From Clostridiaceae bacterium (lineage in GTDB: Bacteria; Bacillota; Clostridia; Oscillospirales; QAMX01), in the NCBI GenBank assembly GCA_018384365.1, contig JAHAYX010000056.1:1-37474 (forward strand): 37,474 nt of DNA, read 5' to 3'. The position numbers and the translations under genes are program-made. Shown one piece after another: positions 32,908-37,474 of the stretch; the stretch's first letter is position 1; each line of letters begins with the position of its first letter. Below the pieces are notes generated by a model. That model saw only the letters and a program-made list of their open reading frames with translations. It had not been told where the DNA came from and ran no database searches.

Positions 32908-35232
32908 ATGGACAACCCTTTTTATAAGTTGGCGCCTTTTATTCAGCAATATATTTATAACCACGGCTGGACGCAGCTGCGTGCCGTGCAGGCTGCGGCG
33001 TGTTATGCCATTTTTGAAACCGATGATAACCTCCTGCTTTCGGCAGGTACTGCCTCCGGCAAGACGGAGGCAGCTTTTTTCCCGATTCTTTCCCTTTTTG
33101 ACGAGGATCCTCCCGCTTCGGTGGGCGCTTTGTATATCGGTCCTCTGAAAGCACTGATCAACGACCAGTTCCTGCGTCTGAATGACCTCTGCGAGGAGGC
33201 GGATATTCCCGTCTGGCACTGGCACGGCGACGTGAACCGTTCGCACAAGGATAAACTGGTCAAACATCCCTCCGGTATCCTGCAGATCACGCCGGAATCG
33301 CTGGAGGCGATGCTGCGCCACCGCCATCAGGATATTGTACGCCTGTTCGGCGATCTGCGCTTTGTGGTGATCGACGAGGTACACTCGCTCATGCGTGGCG
33401 ACCGCGGCGCACAGGTCCTCTGCCTGCTCGAACGGCTGCAGCGTATGGCCGGCGTCATTCCGCGCAGGGTCGGCCTTTCCGCGACGATCGGCGATCTCGA
33501 AAAAGCGGGGGAGTGGCTGGCCTCCGGCACCGGACGTAAGACGCAGACGCCGCATATCGAGACGAAGGGTACGCGCTGGCGCATCAGCATGGAGCATTTC
33601 CCCATGACCGAGACGACAGGCTATCGTTATAAACCGACGGTGAAGCGGGATAATCTGGCCCCGCATATGCCGCACACTGTGCCGCCGCAGTATCAGGCGG
33701 CGTTTGAGGACCCCGAACCGCCGACCGACTGCGCTCCTGCGGACGCGGATCCCGGCATTGGCTATATTTTTGAACATACCGCCGGGCATAAATGCCTGGT
33801 GTTCTCCAACAGCCGCGAGGAGTGCGAGGTTGTGACGTCAACGCTGCGCCACTACTGCGAGCTGCGCAGTGAACCGGATCGTTTCTTGATCCACCACGGC
33901 AACCTGTCGGCCTCCCTGCGGGAAACGGCTGAGGCCGATATGCGGGACGACAGCCTGTATCTGACCACCTGCACAACGGCAACGCTGGAGCTTGGCATAG
34001 ACATCGGCCGCCTGGAGCGGGCGTTTCAGATCGACGCGCCCTTTACCGTCAGCTCGTTTTTGCAGCGCATGGGGCGTACGGGACGGCGCGATTCGCCGCC
34101 GGAGATGTGGTTTGTGATCCGCGAGGAAATGGCGCTGCCGACGGCGCCCCTGCCGCAGCTGATTCCCTGGAAGCTTTTGCAGGCCATTTCGCTTGTGCAG
34201 ATTTATCTGGAGGAACGCTGGGTGGAACCGCCCAAGCCGGACCGCCTGCCCTACAGCCTGCTGTATCACCAGACCATGTCCATATTGGCCACCTCCGGTG
34301 AACTGCGGCCGAACGAGCTTGCTCAGCGTGTTTTAACGCTGTCGCCCTTCCGGGGTGTTCCGCAGGAGGACTTCCGCGCGCTGCTATTGCACCTTTTGAA
34401 GATTGACCATCTGCAAAAAACAGCGGAGGGCGGACTGATCATCGGCCTTGCGGGGGAACGTCTGGTCAATTCCTATAAGTTTTATGCGGTTTTTAAGGAA
34501 GATGAGCTTTTCACCGTTCGCTGCGGCTCGCAGGAGCTTGGTACCATTGTCCAGCCGCCGCCCATTGGCGAGCGCATCGCTTTGGCGGGCCATGTCTGGA
34601 TCAATATCGATATCGACTACAAGAAAAAACTGATCTTCGTGGAACCGGTTGGCGGTACGGTGCCGGCGTTCTTCGGTCTTTGCCCCGGCGATCTGCATAC
34701 CAAGGTCTTAAAACGCATGGAGCGCCTTTTGTATGAGAACGATACCTTCCCGTATCTGCGTCCGGCGGCGCGTTACCGCCTGGCGGAGGTGCGGGAATTG
34801 GTGAAAAACGCAGGCGGGCTGCGTCCGCTCATGAATCTGGGCGGCGATATGTGGGCGCTGATGCCGTGGGTCGGCACCTATGCGTTTTTTGCCATCGAGC
34901 GTTTCCTGAAGATCAAATGCGCCGGGGAACTGAAAATCTCCGGTCTTGAGAGTGCGCGGCCTTATTACATCCAGTTCAAGATGAAGGCCACCGAGGCAGA
35001 ATTCTGGGAAGTCACCGCGCGCAATGCTGCCGTGGATTTCGATCCGCTGGAGCTGGTATATCCGAAGGAAGTACCATATTTTGAAAAATATGACGAGTTT
35101 GTCCCGGAGGAACTGGTGCGCAAAGGTTTTGCCTATGATATTCTCGGTGTCGACGAGATGCGGGCGTATTTCCGTGCGGGTCCCCGGCGGCTCTTATCCG
35201 AAAAAAGCGAGCCGTGCGGCGAATGTTCATGA
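32908..35232 (+). CDS. Lhr-like DEAD/DEAH-box superfamily 2 helicase
   Basis: The ATG at 32908 follows GGGAGGTGTGT and gives 774 aa. SF2 motifs in order are motif I SAGTASGKTEAAF (about residues 45-57), Ia GPLKALINDQ, motif II DEVH at about 156-159, motif III GLSATIGD, motif IV LVFSNSREE, motif V TATLELGIDIG and motif VI QRMGRTGRRDS. The C-terminal 300 residues carry a winged-helix-like region (LLHLLKIDHLQKTAEGGLIIG) and a domain typical of Lhr-type helicases, but the protein is much shorter than full Lhr (about 1500 aa). It is probably a 3'-5' ATP-driven helicase in DNA repair or RNA metabolism. It may be read through from the cvpA operon. Confidence 0.9.
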   Translation: MDNPFYKLAPFIQQYIYNHGWTQLRAVQAAACYAIFETDDNLLLSAGTASGKTEAAFFPILSLFDEDPPASVGALYIGPLKALINDQFLRLNDLCEEADIPVWHWHGDVNRSHKDKLVKHPSGILQITPESLEAMLRHRHQDIVRLFGDLRFVVIDEVHSLMRGDRGAQVLCLLERLQRMAGVIPRRVGLSATIGDLEKAGEWLASGTGRKTQTPHIETKGTRWRISMEHFPMTETTGYRYKPTVKRDNLAPHMPHTVPPQYQAAFEDPEPPTDCAPADADPGIGYIFEHTAGHKCLVFSNSREECEVVTSTLRHYCELRSEPDRFLIHHGNLSASLRETAEADMRDDSLYLTTCTTATLELGIDIGRLERAFQIDAPFTVSSFLQRMGRTGRRDSPPEMWFVIREEMALPTAPLPQLIPWKLLQAISLVQIYLEERWVEPPKPDRLPYSLLYHQTMSILATSGELRPNELAQRVLTLSPFRGVPQEDFRALLLHLLKIDHLQKTAEGGLIIGLAGERLVNSYKFYAVFKEDELFTVRCGSQELGTIVQPPPIGERIALAGHVWINIDIDYKKKLIFVEPVGGTVPAFFGLCPGDLHTKVLKRMERLLYENDTFPYLRPAARYRLAEVRELVKNAGGLRPLMNLGGDMWALMPWVGTYAFFAIERFLKIKCAGELKISGLESARPYYIQFKMKATEAEFWEVTARNAAVDFDPLELVYPKEVPYFEKYDEFVPEELVRKGFAYDILGVDEMRAYFRAGPRRLLSEKSEPCGECS

Positions 35233-35240
35233 TTTTTCAA

Positions 35241-35269
35241 TTGATTTCACAAAAAGTCGATGGTATAAT
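35241..35269 (+). promoter_or_regulatory. Promoter of lgt-folD
   Basis: TTGATT (35241-35246), 17 bases and consensus TATAAT (35264-35269), leaving a leader of about 105 bases before the lgt ATG. Confidence 0.7.
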
Positions 35270-35381
35270 TGCGTTAACAGATTTTTAGTTGGTAAACCTG
35301 ACTGAAAGTTTGAGGAAAATGAAAATTTTCCGTATTTTTTTCGTTTCATTCCCGCAAGAAATGTTTTGGGAGGAAGAGTGC

Positions 35382-36419
35382 ATGAATACAATAAGCTTTC
35401 CCGGGCTGGGTATCTCGGTCGATGTGAAAAGGATCGCTTTCAGTCTTTTCGGTCTGGATATCTACTGGTATGGCATCATCATTGCGTTGGGTTTCCTGCT
35501 GGCGGTGATATATTGTAATTACCGTACAAAGGATTTCGGCATCAAAAAGGATGACCTTTTGGATATGCTGATCTTTGCGGTCCCGCTTGCCATTATCGGC
35601 GCGCGTGCTTATTACGTACTTTTCATGTATGATGAGTATTATTACGGCAACCCGCAGCTGATGTTCCAGATCTGGGACGGCGGCGTGGCAATTTACGGTG
35701 CAATCATTGTCGGTGTTTTAACCGTGCTTGTATTCTGTCTGATCAAGCGTATCCGCGTCGGCACCATGCTGGATTTGTGCGTGCTGGGTCTGTTGATTGG
35801 ACAGGCGATCGGCCGCTGGGGCAACTTCGTCAACCAGGAAGCTTACGGCACGGCGACCAACCTTCCCTGGGCCATGGTGCTTTCAAACGGCGCGTCTGTG
35901 CACCCCTGTTTCCTGTATGAATCCCTGTGGAACGTTGTCGGATTCCTGATTCTCCATTTCTATTCAAAAAAGCGCCGTTACAGCGGTGAGATTTTCCTGA
36001 TTTACACGGCCTGGTACGGCTTTGGACGCGGCCTGATCGAAGGCCTGCGCACGGACAGCCTGTATCTCTTCGGCACGGGCCTGCGCGTTTCGCAGTTCTT
36101 TGGTTTCTTCACCTGCATTGTGGCGCTGGGCATCCTTGTTTATCTCTATCTGTTCCGTGAACAGGATCCTGAGGCACTGGCAAATCCCTATCTGCCCAAA
36201 CGCGTGCCGAAATCAAAGAGCGGGGACGACGAAGAACTCAACGAGGAATATGAGGATGACGCTGCGCCCGAATATGTCGGCCTTGCAGGCGAGGGCGACG
36301 CTGCCGATTACATGAAGGGCGACGAAGGCTCGGATGAGGACGACGCCGCGTTTTATGGCGATGAACCGGCCGCGGAAGAAAAACAGTCTGCCGACTCTGC
36401 GCAGGAGGAACAGAAATGA
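35382..36419 (+). CDS. lgt: Prolipoprotein diacylglyceryl transferase with acidic C-terminal tail
   Basis: The ATG at 35382 follows GGGAGGAAGAGTGC; the frame runs 31 codons further upstream without a ribosome site. The 345-aa protein has seven membrane segments. Lgt hallmarks are FGLDIYWYGIIIALGF, WDGGVAIYGAIIVG and the signature IGRWGNFVNQEAYG with its essential Arg and Asn. It transfers diacylglycerol to the lipobox Cys of prolipoproteins. The core ends near residue 275. The last 66 residues are very acidic (26 Asp/Glu by my count) and look disordered; typical Lgt proteins end at about 260-290 aa. folD overlaps the stop by four bases. A lipoprotein gene lies just downstream of folD. Confidence 0.95.
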   Translation: MNTISFPGLGISVDVKRIAFSLFGLDIYWYGIIIALGFLLAVIYCNYRTKDFGIKKDDLLDMLIFAVPLAIIGARAYYVLFMYDEYYYGNPQLMFQIWDGGVAIYGAIIVGVLTVLVFCLIKRIRVGTMLDLCVLGLLIGQAIGRWGNFVNQEAYGTATNLPWAMVLSNGASVHPCFLYESLWNVVGFLILHFYSKKRRYSGEIFLIYTAWYGFGRGLIEGLRTDSLYLFGTGLRVSQFFGFFTCIVALGILVYLYLFREQDPEALANPYLPKRVPKSKSGDDEELNEEYEDDAAPEYVGLAGEGDAADYMKGDEGSDEDDAAFYGDEPAAEEKQSADSAQEEQK

Positions 36420-37285
36420 GCGCACAGATATTGGATGGGCGCGAGGTTTCCAGGCAGGTGCGCCGCCGCGTGAAGGCGGAGGTGAAAACCTTTGCGGAGG
36501 AAACCGGCGTAACGCCGTGCCTGGCTGTTATTTTAGTCGGCGAGGATCCTGCTTCGCAGGTCTATGTCCGCAACAAGAAGATTGCCTGTGAAAAGTGCGG
36601 TATTCTCTCCCGCGAGTATATCCTGCCGGAAAGCACCACGCAGGAGGAACTGATTGCGCTGCTGCAGGAGCTCAACGGCGACGCCGCCGTGCATGGCATC
36701 CTGGTACAGCATCCGCTGCCTGCACACATCGAAGAAGCGGTGATTAACCATACGATCGACCCGGTTAAGGACGTGGACGCTTTCCATACGGAAAACGTCG
36801 GCAGCCTGTTCGTGGGAGATGCAAAATTCCTGCCCTGCACGCCGGCCGGCGTGATGGAATTGCTGGATGCCTATGAAATTCCGGTTGCGGGCCGGGAGTG
36901 CGTCGTGGTGGGCCGTTCCAATCTGGTGGGAAAGCCGCAGGCCATGCTGCTGCTCGCGCGAAACGGCACCGTTACGGTCTGCCATTCCCGCACGCGTGAC
37001 CTCGGCGAGGTGACGCGCCGCGCGGACATCCTGGTTGTGGCAATCGGGAAGCCGCGTTTTATCACGGCGGATATGGTCAAGGATGGCGCGGTTGTCATTG
37101 ACGTTGGTGTGAACCGCCTGCCGGAAGGTCTGTGCGGTGATGTGGATTTTGAGGCAGTGGCGGAAAAGGCGTCCTATATCACGCCGGTTCCCGGCGGCGT
37201 AGGCCGCATGACCATTGCCATGCTGATGCAGAATACGCTGACTGCTGCAAAGCTCCAGGTTCAGCAGGAAAACGGCACAAGATAG
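36416..37285 (+). CDS. folD: Bifunctional methylenetetrahydrofolate dehydrogenase / methenyltetrahydrofolate cyclohydrolase
   Basis: This 289-aa protein has the standard FolD length. The catalytic Lys54 lies in SQVYVRNKKIACEKCGI, the substrate loop is VQHPLPAHI, followed by DPVKDVDAFH. The Rossmann NADP site is VVVGRSNLVGKPQAMLL, and the C-terminal signature is TPVPGGVGRMTIAML. It interconverts 5,10-methylene- and 10-formyl-tetrahydrofolate. The start overlaps the lgt stop by four bases, so the two are translationally coupled. A lipoprotein gene follows nine bases later. Confidence 0.97.
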   Translation: MSAQILDGREVSRQVRRRVKAEVKTFAEETGVTPCLAVILVGEDPASQVYVRNKKIACEKCGILSREYILPESTTQEELIALLQELNGDAAVHGILVQHPLPAHIEEAVINHTIDPVKDVDAFHTENVGSLFVGDAKFLPCTPAGVMELLDAYEIPVAGRECVVVGRSNLVGKPQAMLLLARNGTVTVCHSRTRDLGEVTRRADILVVAIGKPRFITADMVKDGAVVIDVGVNRLPEGLCGDVDFEAVAEKASYITPVPGGVGRMTIAMLMQNTLTAAKLQVQQENGTR

Positions 37286-37294
37286 GGGAGACGC

Positions 37295-37474
37295 ATGATG
37301 ACAAGAAGAATGAGTAAAGCTGTAAGAGTGGTTGCGATCCTCGGCGTAATGGCAATCTGCCTGATGCTGCCGGGATGTGCCGAAAAAGTGCGCGTGATCA
37401 CAAATCCGAACGATCTTGCCATAGATTATGATACCTCGCGCCTGATCAAGTTTGAAATTGTCATGGAAGATGAC
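37295..37474 (+). CDS. Lipoprotein precursor, 5' part only (possibly a peptidyl-prolyl isomerase)
   Basis: GGGGAG precedes two adjacent ATG codons (37295 and 37298); the second has the better spacing. About 60 codons are visible before the window ends. The N-terminus is basic (MTRRMSKAVR), then hydrophobic, then a lipobox LPGC with Cys at about residue 28, so it is a lipid-anchored export protein and a substrate of the neighbouring Lgt. The mature part runs TNPNDLAIDYDTSRL and then IKFEIVMEDD. This opening is reminiscent of lipoprotein cyclophilins, in which a similar strand precedes the catalytic domain, but too little is visible to decide. Confidence 0.8.
   Translation, partial: MMTRRMSKAVRVVAILGVMAICLMLPGCAEKVRVITNPNDLAIDYDTSRLIKFEIVMEDD

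Noticed and set aside
32629-33789. A 386-codon minus-strand frame
   Set aside because: It is antisense to the cvpA end and the helicase motifs; there is no ribosome site.
35289-35381. An upstream extension of Lgt starting at 35289
   Set aside because: The added 31 residues lack family similarity and a ribosome site, while the ATG at 35382 has GGGAGG and the conserved N-terminus.
1-37474. tRNA, rRNA or CRISPR features
   Set aside because: No cloverleaf-like or GGTTCGAATCC-type signal was seen between genes and no regularly spaced repeats longer than the guaB pair; a covariance-model scan would be needed to exclude small RNAs.

Overview
The window comes from a low-to-moderate GC Gram-positive bacterium, most likely an uncultured Clostridia lineage of the Oscillospirales type. 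The evidence is Bacillus-type LexA boxes (CGAAC-N4-GTTC), AGGAGG-like ribosome sites before nearly every gene, sigma-A promoters, SleB-type and NodB-type wall enzymes, the ecfA1-ecfA2-ecfT-truA order typical of Firmicutes, and DUF5711, CvpA and MntP proteins. Most of it reads as chromosomal core and housekeeping DNA. I see no rRNA, tRNA, CRISPR array, insertion sequence or intact prophage. GC content looks like roughly 55-60% by eye; I did not compute it.

Layout. Positions 1-8.5 kb hold the 3' end of a PRK06851-type gene (+), then a minus-strand series: a secreted SleB-like wall hydrolase, a GH42 beta-galactosidase, araB plus a glycerophosphodiesterase, and a GNAT/AraC pair. Positions 8.6-14.1 kb hold a MATE exporter, ComEC and GuaB on the plus strand. 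GuaB closely resembles the Tritrichomonas foetus type of IMP dehydrogenase. Positions 14.2-19.6 kb hold an RlmI-like rRNA methyltransferase (-), a GH25 muramidase, a HAD phosphatase, a Dabb protein, a serine hydrolase and dUTPase. Positions 19.6-21.9 kb (-) hold a D,D-carboxypeptidase, a 52-aa DUF3006-like protein and an aldo/keto reductase. Positions 22.2-26.4 kb hold a NodB deacetylase, an SOS-controlled dinB with three LexA boxes, mntP, an S51 peptidase-like protein and an orphan phage-type holin. Positions 26.7-35.2 kb are one long plus-strand cluster: methyltransferase, ecfA1, ecfA2, ecfT, truA, DUF5711, cvpA, and an Lhr-like helicase. Positions 35.2-37.5 kb hold lgt, folD and the start of a lipoprotein gene.

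The most unusual signal is regulatory. The GH25 muramidase (15581-16372, no signal peptide) and the holin (26014-26442, opposite strand, about 11 kb away) share an upstream element. It is 34 bp long, identical at 29 positions, built from three CGGGAA/C repeats at exact 11-bp spacing, and followed by TATGAT. It sits 80 and 82 bp before the two start codons. This suggests a split, co-regulated holin-endolysin module in which the holin lets out a leaderless muramidase. Other points of note are a ComEC whose metallo-beta-lactamase-like domain has lost its metal ligands, a perfect 19-bp tandem duplication at the predicted start of the guaB transcript, and an Lgt with a 66-residue acidic tail.
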